Source: Phycisphaerales bacterium (GTDB lineage Bacteria > Planctomycetota > Phycisphaerae > Phycisphaerales > SM1A02). From it: a stretch of 45,212 nt of DNA. The notes below the pieces were generated by a model, which saw nothing but the letters and a program-made list of their open reading frames with translations, was not told where the DNA came from and ran no database searches. Every line of letters starts with the position of its first letter. The first letter of the stretch is position 1. This document shows positions 7,608-16,349 of this stretch, piece after piece. Where the stretch lies: contig JABABM010000001.1 of NCBI GenBank assembly GCA_014238205.1, forward strand, positions 175,301 through 220,512, in the 5' to 3' direction. The position numbers and the translations under genes are program-made.

Positions 7608-9245
7608 TCAGCGATCGATCGGGGTCAATTCCACGGAGGACAATGATCGTTGCAGGTCATTGACCGATGAGATGACCCACTCACCGATGACCTCGCCTTC
7701 CTTGTTGCGAATGACGAGGACCGCGTTCTCGATGTCACCTTCCTCCGGGAGCGAGATGCCATGGTCTGCCAGTTCAGTAATGCCTTCAAGCTCGTGAATG
7801 CGATTCTGGAGTTCAACAAGCTCGGTCTCGAGCCGATCCCTGACAGTCAGCGCACGTTCAAGGTCGTTTCGAAGTGCCAGCTCACCGGGGGGTTCCTGTG
7901 CTTCAAGTTCAGGCCACGTCCCGTTGTCGACATGGTGCCCGAGAAGTTCAACAGACCGGGCAAGGGCTTCATCATTGAGCGCCTCCCTGAGCCACGCAGG
8001 GTCATCAAGAGCCGGATCAAGTGGTTCCTCGCGGGAGATGACGGTCCATGGTTGACGTGATTCGACGCGATTGATGCCCTGCTCAAGCGTTTCGCCCACG
8101 AGACATCCGTCGGAAGGATCGACGCCCCAGTCCTCGTCGACTTCACCATGCGTCTTGTGAAGGCTGCGGCCACTGGGCAGGTAGTAGTAGGCGGTCGTGA
8201 ATTTCAGGAGTCCGCCATCGTCGTCCAATTCGCGGACTTCCTGTACGGAACCTTTGCCGAAACTCCGTTCACCGAGCACCAGTGCCCGTTCATTGTCCTT
8301 GAGTGAACCGGCAACGATCTCGCTGGCTGAAGCCGAGCCATCATTGATCAGGACGATCACGGGAATATCCTGCAGCGTGCCGGAGCGATGCGCCTTGAAG
8401 ACCCTTCCCTGTTCCTTGCGGTCGGGTCGCGCAGAACGGATCGAAAGAAGTGTTCCATCGTCGATGAACATGTCCGATGTTTCCAGGGCTGCGGTCAGTG
8501 CGCCACCCCTGTTGTCACGTACATCGATGACGAGCCCCTTGAGTTGATCCCGGGACTTGAGGCCTTCAAGAATCTCCTGCAGTTCAGACGAAGTCCGTTC
8601 AGTGAAACTCTCGATCCTGATGTAGGCGATGCCTCGGTCATCATCGAGCAGGTGCTGCCACTCCTGGTTCCGTCGAATGACCCCGAAGACGGATTTCGTC
8701 CTGATCGGCGCCCGGGTGATCGTGATGTCCTCCTCCGTGTCGTCCGCATGTCGGACCCGGACGTTCACGGTGGTACCCGGTTCGCCAAGCAGGTCGTCGA
8801 TGCAGTCATTGACCGGTCGGTTCTGTGTTGACACCCCCTCGATGTCGAGGATCACGTCACCGGCAAGAATGCCGGCGTTCAGGGCGGGGGAGTCTTCCAT
8901 GGGCGTGAGGATCGTCAGCCATTCCCTGTTGGAGTGGATTCGTGCGCCGATGCCGACGTAGTTGCCGCTGAGTTCCTTGCTGAACTCGGCCTGGTCTTCG
9001 GGGGCGATGTAGGTCGTGAATGGATCGTCGAGCGACTCGATCATCGCCTTGATGACGGCTTCCTGCATCGCTTCGTGATCCGGAGTCTCCACGTAGTCAT
9101 CCATGATGTGTCCACGGATGTCGACAATCGGATCAAACCAGCGATACCCGTCCGAACGGGTTGCTGTTGCTCTCGGGACGAGGGTGGAAAGCAGGATGAC
9201 GATGCCCAGGAGCACGGTGATCGGGATGATTTGTCGTATCTTCAT
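7608..9245 (-). CDS. S41-family carboxy-terminal processing protease (CtpA/Prc type)
   Basis: 545-residue secreted or membrane-anchored serine protease with a Ser-Lys dyad that cleaves near protein C-termini. An N-terminal hydrophobic segment (residues 6-24, IIPITVLLGIVILLS) is followed by a helical domain, a PDZ domain (about 95-180, containing NAGILAGDVILDIEG), and the S41 core. Catalytic Ser is in NDGSASASEIVAG (about S306) and Lys in GERSFGKGSVQ (about K331), 25 residues apart as in known enzymes. The C-terminus has a predicted coiled coil (ELALRNDLERALTVRDRLE). The ATG at 9245 has a strong GGAGGAG site; a longer in-frame reading does not. Confidence 0.95.
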   Translation of the reverse strand: MKIRQIIPITVLLGIVILLSTLVPRATATRSDGYRWFDPIVDIRGHIMDDYVETPDHEAMQEAVIKAMIESLDDPFTTYIAPEDQAEFSKELSGNYVGIGARIHSNREWLTILTPMEDSPALNAGILAGDVILDIEGVSTQNRPVNDCIDDLLGEPGTTVNVRVRHADDTEEDITITRAPIRTKSVFGVIRRNQEWQHLLDDDRGIAYIRIESFTERTSSELQEILEGLKSRDQLKGLVIDVRDNRGGALTAALETSDMFIDDGTLLSIRSARPDRKEQGRVFKAHRSGTLQDIPVIVLINDGSASASEIVAGSLKDNERALVLGERSFGKGSVQEVRELDDDGGLLKFTTAYYYLPSGRSLHKTHGEVDEDWGVDPSDGCLVGETLEQGINRVESRQPWTVISREEPLDPALDDPAWLREALNDEALARSVELLGHHVDNGTWPELEAQEPPGELALRNDLERALTVRDRLETELVELQNRIHELEGITELADHGISLPEEGDIENAVLVIRNKEGEVIGEWVISSVNDLQRSLSSVELTPIDR

Positions 9246-9278
9246 GGAACTCCTCCAGACGCAGGCGATTGGACCCCC

Positions 9279-9323
9279 TAGGATTGATGGGGGCATTCAG
9301 CCCGTGTCGATGGAACATCCTAG
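9279..9323. promoter_or_regulatory. Divergent region between S41 protease and hflX with inverted CTAGGAT motifs
   Basis: The 118-nt gap between these divergent genes contains CTAGGAT (9278-9284) and its inverted copy ATCCTAG (9317-9323). Each reads as TAGGAT, a plausible -10 box, pointing toward its own gene (hflX on plus, protease on minus). No clear -35 was found for either. The symmetry could also be an operator; it is only a candidate. Confidence 0.3.
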
Positions 9324-9363
9324 CCTCCACGTGGCATCCACTGTTGGAAATGCACACCAGCCA

Positions 9364-10752
9364 ATGAATCAACAGCATCGTGAACATTTGAAGGTGGCCA
9401 GGGAGCGAGCCGTCCTTGTCGCTGTTCACTTCCCGGATGACGAGGTGGACCTCGATGCCAGGGTTGAAGAGCTTGCGGCCCTGACAGGGACTGCTGGTGC
9501 CGAAATCTGTGGGATCGTGACCCAGAACCGGAAACTTCCATACGGAAAGTTGTTCATCGGTTCGGGGAAGGTCAAGGAACTGGTCGAGTTCATCAAGCTC
9601 AACGACGCTACGCTCGTGATCTTCGACCACGATCTCTCCCCGTCGCAGATCCGGAACCTCGAGCAGGAAACCTCCTGCAAGATCGTCGATCGCAGCGAAC
9701 TCATCCTCGACATCTTCGCGAGGCGTGCCACCACGCACGCCGCGAAGCTCCAGGTCGAGATTGCGCAGTTGGAATACACCTACCCGCGCCTTCGTGCCAT
9801 GTGGACGCACCTCGGGCAGGTCACGGGCGGAGCGCCCATCGGCATCGGAACCCGCGGTCCGGGCGAGAAGCAGTTGGAGATCGACCGGCGGATCGTTCAT
9901 CGTCGCAAGCGACAACTGCAGAGGGAGCTGGAGGAGATCCAGCAGCGGAAGGTGCGGGAGGTGAAATCCCGGAACGAGGATCATTTCACGGTCGGGCTCG
10001 TGGGCTATACCAATGCCGGCAAGTCCTCGCTCTTCAACGCCGTCACCGATGGTGGCGCATTCGCGAACGACCAGCTCTTTGCGACGCTTTCGACCCGCGT
10101 CGAACGCTGGAACCTCGGCGGAGGCAATTCGGTCATGTTGTCGGATACGGTCGGGTTCATCCGGAACCTGCCGCACCACCTCGTGGCTTCATTCCGTTCA
10201 ACCCTCGAGGAAACGGTGAACTGCCAGTTGTTGCTCCTGCTGATCGATGTCGATGACCCGCAGGCGAGGCAGCAGGCGGCGTCCGTCAAGAACACGCTCG
10301 ACCAGATCGAAGCCACGGGCCAGCCTCGCCTGGTGGTACTCAACAAGATCGACCAGCTCAAGGATCACGCGGAGTTGCTTCCGTGGTTGAGGGATTACCC
10401 GGATGCAATACCCATCAGTGCCGTGACCGGCGAGGGGCTTGACGAACTTGTCAACGCAATCCGTTCGATCTACATCGGAACCCCGCAGAGCGTGCGGCTC
10501 ATCGTCGAGCTCTCGGACGGCGCAACGGTGAATTTCATAGAGAAGAGAACCATCGTCGAGTCCCGGGAATACGGTGACGGGATCGTGACCTACGAGGTCA
10601 CCCTCGGCGAACGGCAGATGGACCAGTTGCGTGCTCGTGGTGCCAGATTCGAGATCGACGAAGGTGAAGATCCTGGAGCCGGCTGGGGTGGGGGGGGATC
10701 GGCCAGTTCCATGCCACCGCATCGGACGTTTGCACCGGGAGGTGGTTCATGA
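9364..10752 (+). CDS. hflX: GTPase HflX (ribosome-associated)
   Basis: Translational GTPase that binds the 50S subunit and rescues or splits stalled ribosomes. The N-terminal HflX domain carries the family motif around GKVKELVEF and FDHDLSPSQIRNLEQ, then GTRGPGEKQLEIDRR. The G domain shows G1 GYTNAGKSSLFN, G3 DTVGFIRNLPHHLV, and G4 NKID. 462 residues from the ATG at 9364; in-frame alternatives at 9310 (ATG) and 9331 (GTG) cannot be excluded, as none has a good SD. The C-terminal tail is Gly-rich (GAGWGGGGSASS). Its TGA overlaps the ATG of the next gene, so the two are coupled. Confidence 0.95.
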   Translation: MNQQHREHLKVARERAVLVAVHFPDDEVDLDARVEELAALTGTAGAEICGIVTQNRKLPYGKLFIGSGKVKELVEFIKLNDATLVIFDHDLSPSQIRNLEQETSCKIVDRSELILDIFARRATTHAAKLQVEIAQLEYTYPRLRAMWTHLGQVTGGAPIGIGTRGPGEKQLEIDRRIVHRRKRQLQRELEEIQQRKVREVKSRNEDHFTVGLVGYTNAGKSSLFNAVTDGGAFANDQLFATLSTRVERWNLGGGNSVMLSDTVGFIRNLPHHLVASFRSTLEETVNCQLLLLLIDVDDPQARQQAASVKNTLDQIEATGQPRLVVLNKIDQLKDHAELLPWLRDYPDAIPISAVTGEGLDELVNAIRSIYIGTPQSVRLIVELSDGATVNFIEKRTIVESREYGDGIVTYEVTLGERQMDQLRARGARFEIDEGEDPGAGWGGGGSASSMPPHRTFAPGGGS

Positions 10753-11759
10753 CCTGGGAAGACCGGTCGCACGGGTTCCTGGGCAGATTCGGCCGGGAGG
10801 TGAATCGTTCCCTCCGGGACCGGTTGAAATTGCTCGAAGACCATCCGGCGATGGTTCCACTGGTGGAGCGACTTCGCGCGCAGCATGGCCTCCGGGGATT
10901 CCTCGATACCTGGGCGGAGGTTCGGGTGGCGGCGAAGCTCATCGAGTCTGGCTGCGTCATTGACGTGGAAGTACCCACGCCCAGTGGCAGGAGCTGTGAC
11001 CTGGCCGTGCACCTGCGTGGCCACGACTGCTACGTTCACGTGAAACGACTGGCCAACGAGGAGACCAGTGCCCGACGGCTCGGGATCTCCTCGAGGCTTC
11101 GCTTCCTGGAGCGGATCAAGCGTCCTTTCATCGTACGTATCCGGTGGGAAGAGAGCCTCTCGGAGCAGCGCATGCAGGAACTGGTCGAGCGTGCGGCATC
11201 GTTCATCAAGCATGCGCACGTCGGGGACGAACTGACCGTACGCGGTGAGTCCGGAGAGGAACTCGGTGGGGTGCGTATCGTGGCGCCCTGGGAAGGAACG
11301 CACGTATCCCTGGCAATCGGGCTTCCGGACGGCTTCATAGACGAGGTGCCGCGTATCAGGCGGCTGCTCCTGCGCGCACATCGCCAGTTCATGCCCCGGG
11401 CGACGAACATCATCGTCATTGCCTCGGCAGGCACCAATGATGCAACCGATGTCGAGACGGCCCTGCTGGGTTCGCACGAGGAACGCTGGGATGTCCATCC
11501 TGCCCGGGGCCGCCGGATCGCCTACGGCCGGGCCGGGGATGGGTTCTGGTCAGGCAAGGGCCGACCAGAGTCGCTGGCCTGCAGCTGGTGCCAGGTGGAT
11601 CTTGAATCCGAAGAGATGCCACGACAACTCTTTCTCAGGGAGCCGGGAAGCCTGACTTCCTCGTTAGAATCTCTGCTCGAGGAACTGCTTGGTCGAAGTG
11701 ATTCGACTGGTTCCTCGACACCCATGCACCCGGGGGATGATGCTGGTTCGGGTGCCTGA
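10749..11759 (+). CDS. Uncharacterised protein with a PD-(D/E)XK-like nuclease core
   Basis: 336 residues, no full-length family recognised. An ATGA overlap with hflX means coupled translation. Residues 50-100 read like the core of the PD-(D/E)XK fold: a helix with Glu57 (DTWAEVRVAAKLIESG), a strand ending in SCDLAVHL (Asp84), then CYVHVKRL (His97-x-Lys99, taking the place of E/QxK). This E...D...HxK order is typical of restriction-endonuclease-like proteins, but the acidic residue before Lys is replaced by His, so activity is uncertain. The middle contains an alpha/beta segment (RATNIIVIASAG) and the C-terminus a CSWCQVDL pair of cysteines and an acidic tail. Function is unknown; co-translation with hflX hints at RNA or ribosome quality control. 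Confidence 0.6.
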   Translation: MTWEDRSHGFLGRFGREVNRSLRDRLKLLEDHPAMVPLVERLRAQHGLRGFLDTWAEVRVAAKLIESGCVIDVEVPTPSGRSCDLAVHLRGHDCYVHVKRLANEETSARRLGISSRLRFLERIKRPFIVRIRWEESLSEQRMQELVERAASFIKHAHVGDELTVRGESGEELGGVRIVAPWEGTHVSLAIGLPDGFIDEVPRIRRLLLRAHRQFMPRATNIIVIASAGTNDATDVETALLGSHEERWDVHPARGRRIAYGRAGDGFWSGKGRPESLACSWCQVDLESEEMPRQLFLREPGSLTSSLESLLEELLGRSDSTGSSTPMHPGDDAGSGA

Positions 11760-11772
11760 ACGAGAGACACCA

Positions 11773-12897
11773 ATGCTCGATCCACGCATGACACGACTCG
11801 CGGAACTGCTCGTGGGCTACTCGACCTCGGTCGGCCCGGGCGATCACCTGCTCATCGAGGCCTTCGACATACCCGAGGCGATGGTCATCGCGATTGTTCG
11901 TGCCTGTCGTGATGCGGGCGGGCATCCACATGTTGCACTTCGAAACAACAGGGTCATGCGAAGCATCATCGAAGCAGCCGATGACGTCCAGATCGATACC
12001 TGGGCGGACCATGACCTGCACCGGATGAAATCCATGCAGGCCTACATCGGTGTTCGAGGCGGTCACAACATCAACGAACTCTCGGGCGTCGCCCCGGATC
12101 GAATGCAGGCATACGGTCGTCACTACGGAAAGCCGGTGCACCTGGAGCAGCGGGTCAAGAACACACGATGGTGCGTGCTTCGATGGCCGACGCCGAGCAT
12201 GGCGCAACTTGCACAGACGAGCACCGAGGAGTTCGAGAAATTCTACTTCGACGTGTGCACGCTTGACTACAGGCGCATGGCCGAGGCATGCGATCTGCTC
12301 GCAGCGAGAATGAACCGGACGGACAGGGTGCACATCAAGGGACCCGGTGATACCGACCTGACCTTCTCGATCAAGGACATCCCGGCCATTCCATGCTGCG
12401 GTGAGAAGAACATTCCAGATGGTGAGTGCTACACGGCGCCGGTGCGAGATTCGGTCAACGGCGTGATCCACTACAACACGCCGACGATCTACCAGGGCAC
12501 GGCCTTCAAGAACATCCGCCTGACCTTCGAGGAGGGCCGCATCGTCGATGCCGTCTCCGAACAGAACAATGATCGCCTGCAGGACGTCTTCAATACGGAC
12601 GAGGGTGCACGGTACGTGGGTGAGTTTGCCATCGGGTTCAACCCGTACGTGCTGGAGCCGATGATGGACATTCTCTTTGATGAGAAGATCGCCGGTTCAC
12701 TGCACTTCACCCCCGGGCAGGCCTACGAGGAGGCGGACAACTCCAATCGCTCCGACATCCACTGGGACCTGGTGCTGATCCAGCGTGAGGACTACGGTGG
12801 CGGCACGATCACCTTCGATGACGAGGTGATCCGCGAGAATGGAATCTTTACCGTTGATGACCTGCAGGGACTCAATCCCGATGCGCTGAAGGACTGA
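11773..12897 (+). CDS. M29-family aminopeptidase (AmpS/PepS type)
   Basis: 374-residue metallo-aminopeptidase of the thermophilic aminopeptidase family, which uses a two-metal site to remove N-terminal residues. Recognisable segments are the N-terminal LAELLVGYSTSVGPGDHLLIEA, then DTDLTFSIKDIPAIPC, NIPDGECYTAPVRDSVNG (containing the metal-ligand Glu), GEFAIGFNP, and the C-terminal SNRSDIHWDLVLI (metal-ligand His/Asp). Length is typical. The ATG at 11773 follows the previous stop by 13 nt. Its 3' end overlaps the convergent RND gene by 26 nt. Likely cytoplasmic peptide turnover. Confidence 0.9.
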   Translation: MLDPRMTRLAELLVGYSTSVGPGDHLLIEAFDIPEAMVIAIVRACRDAGGHPHVALRNNRVMRSIIEAADDVQIDTWADHDLHRMKSMQAYIGVRGGHNINELSGVAPDRMQAYGRHYGKPVHLEQRVKNTRWCVLRWPTPSMAQLAQTSTEEFEKFYFDVCTLDYRRMAEACDLLAARMNRTDRVHIKGPGDTDLTFSIKDIPAIPCCGEKNIPDGECYTAPVRDSVNGVIHYNTPTIYQGTAFKNIRLTFEEGRIVDAVSEQNNDRLQDVFNTDEGARYVGEFAIGFNPYVLEPMMDILFDEKIAGSLHFTPGQAYEEADNSNRSDIHWDLVLIQREDYGGGTITFDDEVIRENGIFTVDDLQGLNPDALKD

Positions 12898-15496
12898 CAC
12901 GCTCGCGTATTCGTAATGCTGCGGGCAGCACGAGCATGCATGCCAACCAGGTCAGACCCAGTCCCGTCACCATCACGATGCTCAGCGACTGGATGCCCTG
13001 ATGTTCGGCGATCAGCAGTGAGCCGAAGCCGATCATCGTGGTACACATCGTCAAGGTGATCGCCTGGCCGGTTCCACCGATCAACCCGGCAGGGACACCC
13101 TCGGGGTGAGATTTCCATCGGTGTACCGCATGCACACCTGCGTCGACGCCGATCCCGAAAATCAATGGCAGGACCATCAGGTTGGCGAAATTCACTTTCA
13201 TCTGGAGCAGGCCCATGATGCCGAACACACCGACGAATCCGATGAGCACGGGGAGGAGTGCAAGCAGTGCATCAAGGATTGACCTGAAGTCGAGCAGCAG
13301 GATGATCATGACCGCGATCAGGGCGAAGATGGCTGCGAGTTGATAGGCGTGCGTAATCAATCGAGACGATTCGTATATCTGTACTGGTGGCCCCAGCACG
13401 TCCGGTGCGACGGTGCGAATCGACTCTACGAATCCAGACAGGCGATGCGGTTCCAGAATCGATTCCTCGGTTGAAACAGGCTCGACACGCAACAGCCACC
13501 GCCCATCAGAGCCGACCCATGAATCCTGGAGTACGTGGGGCAACGCGTCTGCTCCGGGCATGCCGGGGGCCATTGCGGCCGTGACGGCGGTGTGCAACTC
13601 TTCGGCGCCTTTCCTCCACTCCATGGTCATGGTGGCCATGCGTTCATTGCGATGAGACTCATCGAGTCCACGCCATGACTCGAGGGCGGATTCAATGTTC
13701 CTGCCCAATTCGATTGCCTTGGGGGCCTGCCCGGACCGGCTTCGCAATCCGCCGGCGATCAGGCCGAGGGTCTGGGTCAATGATTCCTGGGGGCGGGGGA
13801 GGACCGTCGGCTGGTACTGGTCGGCCGTGGCCCGGGCAGTCGCTACCCGCGCTTCGCGTTCCTCGGCATCAGTGGGGAAGAGCATGCCCATGCCGCTGAC
13901 TGCGCCGACATCTGGAAGTGATCGCAGGGAGCGTACAAGTGCTTCAGCTGCATCCGGTGTTGTCAGCACAAGGCCACTCCAGATGTTCGCGCCGGCATCC
14001 TGTTCGAGGCGGTGTTGCCACTGCACGGATTCCAACCCTGGGGGTTGAAGGTTGAGAATATTCGTGTCGTAGCCCACGCGGCTCATGGGCAGCAGCAGCG
14101 CAACGAAGAGCAGGCCGGATCCGAGCAGGACCGGCACGGCACGCCGATCGGTCCATCCCAGTCGCCTTTTCAGTCGCTCCGCATCCCAGGTGCGCATTCG
14201 TTCGATGTGTTGCCGCCAACGCGTCGTCAAAGCCAGGCAGGCGGGGAATACGCAGAGCATCGCGACCAGGAGGAGGAGTACGCCGCCACCGGCGATGATT
14301 CCCATCTCCGCTACGCCCCTGAAGTCAGTGAAGGCGGTACAGCCGAATGCAGCGGCGGTGGTAATGGTGCCGGTGATCAATCCTGGACCAGCATCTCGAA
14401 AGCTGCGAGCCATCGCGTCTTCGAGGGTCTCATATTCCTCATGCACGGCACGGAGTCGCGCCAGGAGGTGCAGGGCGTAGTCGATGCCCAGCCCGATGAG
14501 GATGGCGGAGAACACCACCGACAGCAGTTGCAAGTGCCCAACGGAGATGATGACCCACCCGAAACTCCAGGCCATGCCCACCAGGAGTGACACGGCGGCA
14601 AGCAGTGGGAGGGTAAGCCTCCGGAAGACCAGCAGCATCATGAATGTCACAAGTACGAAGGCGATGATCGACGCCAGGGTGGAATCGGTGATGGCCTGCG
14701 TCGTTTCATCCCCTTCCAGCGCCGGAAGGCCAGTCACGCCCCAGGACGTGCCGGGGGCAGTGTCCTGGACGACGTCTGCCGCGAGCCGCCGTACAAGGGA
14801 TAGGTCTTCACCGACAGCCTCGATGCCTCCGACATCGGTTCGATCCATGTGCACAAGCACGGTTCGAATGGAACCGGTACTTGTCGCAAGCGATTGCCAG
14901 GTCTCCCCGAGAGGTGCAACCAGGTTGAAACTGGCCGGTCGACCCTCGAGTCCCTCGAGCATTGGTCGAATGAAGGTCTCGAGTCCATCGAGGATGCTCG
15001 ACTGGTGTTCGAATCCAGCGAGGGTGCTGCTGAAGTGAGCGAGGGCCTCAGCTGGTCCGGGCTGCTCGGCGATTTTCTGCGCATGCCCGAACCAGGTCAG
15101 CGCCTGGTTGAACTCCTCGACATCGGCCACCTTCCACATGCGTGGGCCGGCCTCAGTGATCGCGAATCCCGCATCGGCCGAGGCGATGCGTTCTTCCGAG
15201 TCGAGCCTCTCGGCGACCTGCCGGGCAAGCTCGTCAATGCGAGAGTCACCGGGGTCGCCCTCGAAGCACAGAACCAGGTCATCCCATCGCTTGAAGTCGT
15301 GTCGGTATTCCGCGTATCGCCTGCTCCAATCCAGATCTCCGGAGACCAGGTCACTGCGATCCGAGTGCAACTCCAGCGAGGTTGCAGCAAGGAGGATCGA
15401 GACTGCAGCGACCAGGAGGCTCATGATGAGGGTCGCGGCGGGGTGCCTCGTGACCCAGCGGGCCCAGGCATCAAGGAGTCGTTCTCGGGGTGTCAT
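12872..15496 (-). CDS. RND/MMPL-family exporter, HpnN-like
   Basis: 874-residue inner-membrane transporter with the two-fold RND layout. There is one TM helix near residue 20 (TLIMSLLVAAVSILLAA), a large periplasmic domain, a TM bundle with TMs such as STLASIIAFVLVTFMMLLVF and IGLGIDYALHLLARLR, then the same pattern again, ending with FGIGVDAGVHAVHRW and a final TM. The GxGxDxxxH motif in both halves is the MMPL/HpnN signature. Such proteins move hydrophobic molecules (hopanoids, lipids) to the outer membrane; the substrate here is not known. The start at 15496 has AGGA 9 nt upstream; an upstream in-frame ATG is less likely. Confidence 0.9.
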   Translation of the reverse strand: MTPRERLLDAWARWVTRHPAATLIMSLLVAAVSILLAATSLELHSDRSDLVSGDLDWSRRYAEYRHDFKRWDDLVLCFEGDPGDSRIDELARQVAERLDSEERIASADAGFAITEAGPRMWKVADVEEFNQALTWFGHAQKIAEQPGPAEALAHFSSTLAGFEHQSSILDGLETFIRPMLEGLEGRPASFNLVAPLGETWQSLATSTGSIRTVLVHMDRTDVGGIEAVGEDLSLVRRLAADVVQDTAPGTSWGVTGLPALEGDETTQAITDSTLASIIAFVLVTFMMLLVFRRLTLPLLAAVSLLVGMAWSFGWVIISVGHLQLLSVVFSAILIGLGIDYALHLLARLRAVHEEYETLEDAMARSFRDAGPGLITGTITTAAAFGCTAFTDFRGVAEMGIIAGGGVLLLLVAMLCVFPACLALTTRWRQHIERMRTWDAERLKRRLGWTDRRAVPVLLGSGLLFVALLLPMSRVGYDTNILNLQPPGLESVQWQHRLEQDAGANIWSGLVLTTPDAAEALVRSLRSLPDVGAVSGMGMLFPTDAEEREARVATARATADQYQPTVLPRPQESLTQTLGLIAGGLRSRSGQAPKAIELGRNIESALESWRGLDESHRNERMATMTMEWRKGAEELHTAVTAAMAPGMPGADALPHVLQDSWVGSDGRWLLRVEPVSTEESILEPHRLSGFVESIRTVAPDVLGPPVQIYESSRLITHAYQLAAIFALIAVMIILLLDFRSILDALLALLPVLIGFVGVFGIMGLLQMKVNFANLMVLPLIFGIGVDAGVHAVHRWKSHPEGVPAGLIGGTGQAITLTMCTTMIGFGSLLIAEHQGIQSLSIVMVTGLGLTWLACMLVLPAALRIRERVSPSAHRD

Positions 15497-15566
15497 CGCA
15501 GGAATCCTATCTGGATCCCACCGTTTTCGGACCCACCTCCGGTCCCTAACCCTCCCAGACCGAACA

Positions 15567-15580
15567 GTGAAGCTCTTCAC
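15567..15580. promoter_or_regulatory. Inverted repeat GTGAAG-CT-CTTCAC in a divergent promoter region
   Basis: Six-bp arms with a 2-nt spacer lie midway in the 188-nt gap between the RND gene (minus) and the MshEN gene (plus). Position and symmetry suit a dimeric repressor site, but no regulator is identified and the repeat is short enough to arise by chance. Confidence 0.3.
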
Positions 15581-15684
15581 GAACCAGTGTGAGGGTATTT
15601 GCGTATCAGTTCCATGCCCCACGGACCGAGGAAGAGTTCAGCACGAGGAACTTGAGCACCACACCGTGGGAGAAAGGCAACGAC

Positions 15685-16164
15685 ATGGAAGTCCGAATAG
15701 GAACCATTCTCATTGAAAAGGGTGTCTTGACACCCGACCAGGTCAAGGCAGTACTCAACGTGCAGGAACGCACGGGGAAACCCTTCGGCCTGATCTGTGA
15801 ACAGAAATACGGTATCGATCCGGCGCAGGTGGAATCCGCCTGGGCCAGCCAGTATGCCATGAGAACCCGCACGATCGACCCAAGGTTGATGGCCCCACAC
15901 CCATCCGCCCTGGACATGGTGACACGACGACAGGCATGGCAGTTCAATGCGCTTCCCATTTCCTGGGATGGCCGGGAACTGATGATGGCGACGACTCCAG
16001 AGGCATTGACCCGAGCCCTTCGCTTTGCAGCGAATGTGCTTGGCGTGCCGACCTATTTCGTCATGAGTGAACCAGAGGCGCTGCAGACTGCGCTGCAGGC
16101 TTCGTATCCACTCCCAGGTGCCACCTTGTATGGACGCCGCAGGCAAAGCCGAAAGGTCGCCTGA
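15685..16164 (+). CDS. Stand-alone MshEN/GspE N-terminal-domain protein
   Basis: 159 residues. The N-terminus MEVRIGTILIEKGVLTPDQV fits the MshEN/T2SSE N-terminal pattern (RxGxxLxxxGxLxxxQ), the module that precedes type II secretion and type IV pilus ATPases and in some proteins binds c-di-GMP. A second half (MVTRRQAWQFNALPISWDGRE onward, with LMMATTPEALTRALRFAANV) matches the following GspE N-terminal segment (ALP...LxVAmxdP). The ATPase domain is absent and the C-terminus is basic (GRRRQSRKVA). The start at 15685 has AGAAAGG 7 nt upstream. It may be a c-di-GMP sensor or an adaptor; no secretion genes are adjacent. Confidence 0.75.
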   Translation: MEVRIGTILIEKGVLTPDQVKAVLNVQERTGKPFGLICEQKYGIDPAQVESAWASQYAMRTRTIDPRLMAPHPSALDMVTRRQAWQFNALPISWDGRELMMATTPEALTRALRFAANVLGVPTYFVMSEPEALQTALQASYPLPGATLYGRRRQSRKVA

Positions 16165-16194
16165 GACAATCAACTTTGTTCGAAATGAATGAAT

Positions 16195-16226
16195 CGTGGC
16201 CCGATCCCAGGGGGAATCGGGCCACG
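16195..16226. terminator. Hairpin between MshEN gene and tRNA-Phe (bidirectional terminator)
   Basis: An 11-bp perfect stem (16195-16205 with 16216-16226) separates two convergent transcription units. The minus-strand side is followed by a T-rich stretch (ATTCATTCATTT), so it probably ends the tRNA-Phe transcript and can also block read-through from the MshEN gene. Confidence 0.7.
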
Positions 16227-16240
16227 TGTTCATCCTGCAA

Positions 16241-16313
16241 TGGCGAGACCCGGACTTGAACCGGGGACACCGGCATTTTCAATGCCGTGCTCTACCAACT
16301 GAGCTACCTCGCC
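16241..16313 (-). tRNA. tRNA-Phe (GAA)
   Basis: A complete 73-nt cloverleaf on the minus strand: acceptor stem GGCGAGG with TCTCGCC (one G-U), D-arm GCTC-AGTTGGTA-GAGC, anticodon stem CGGCA/TGCCG with loop TTGAAAA giving anticodon GAA, five-nt variable loop, T-arm CCCGG-TTCAAGT-CCGGG, discriminator A. The 3' CCA is not encoded. Confidence 0.97.
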
Positions 16314-16349
16314 GTGGGACGTGGAAGATACGCACCCGGGGTGACTCGA

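Noticed and set aside
9133..10179. Minus-strand ORF of 348 aa
   Set aside because: Antisense to hflX; no domain recognised, and codon positions follow hflX.
11635..12471. Minus-strand ORF of 278 aa
   Set aside because: Antisense to the M29 aminopeptidase and the end of the upstream gene.
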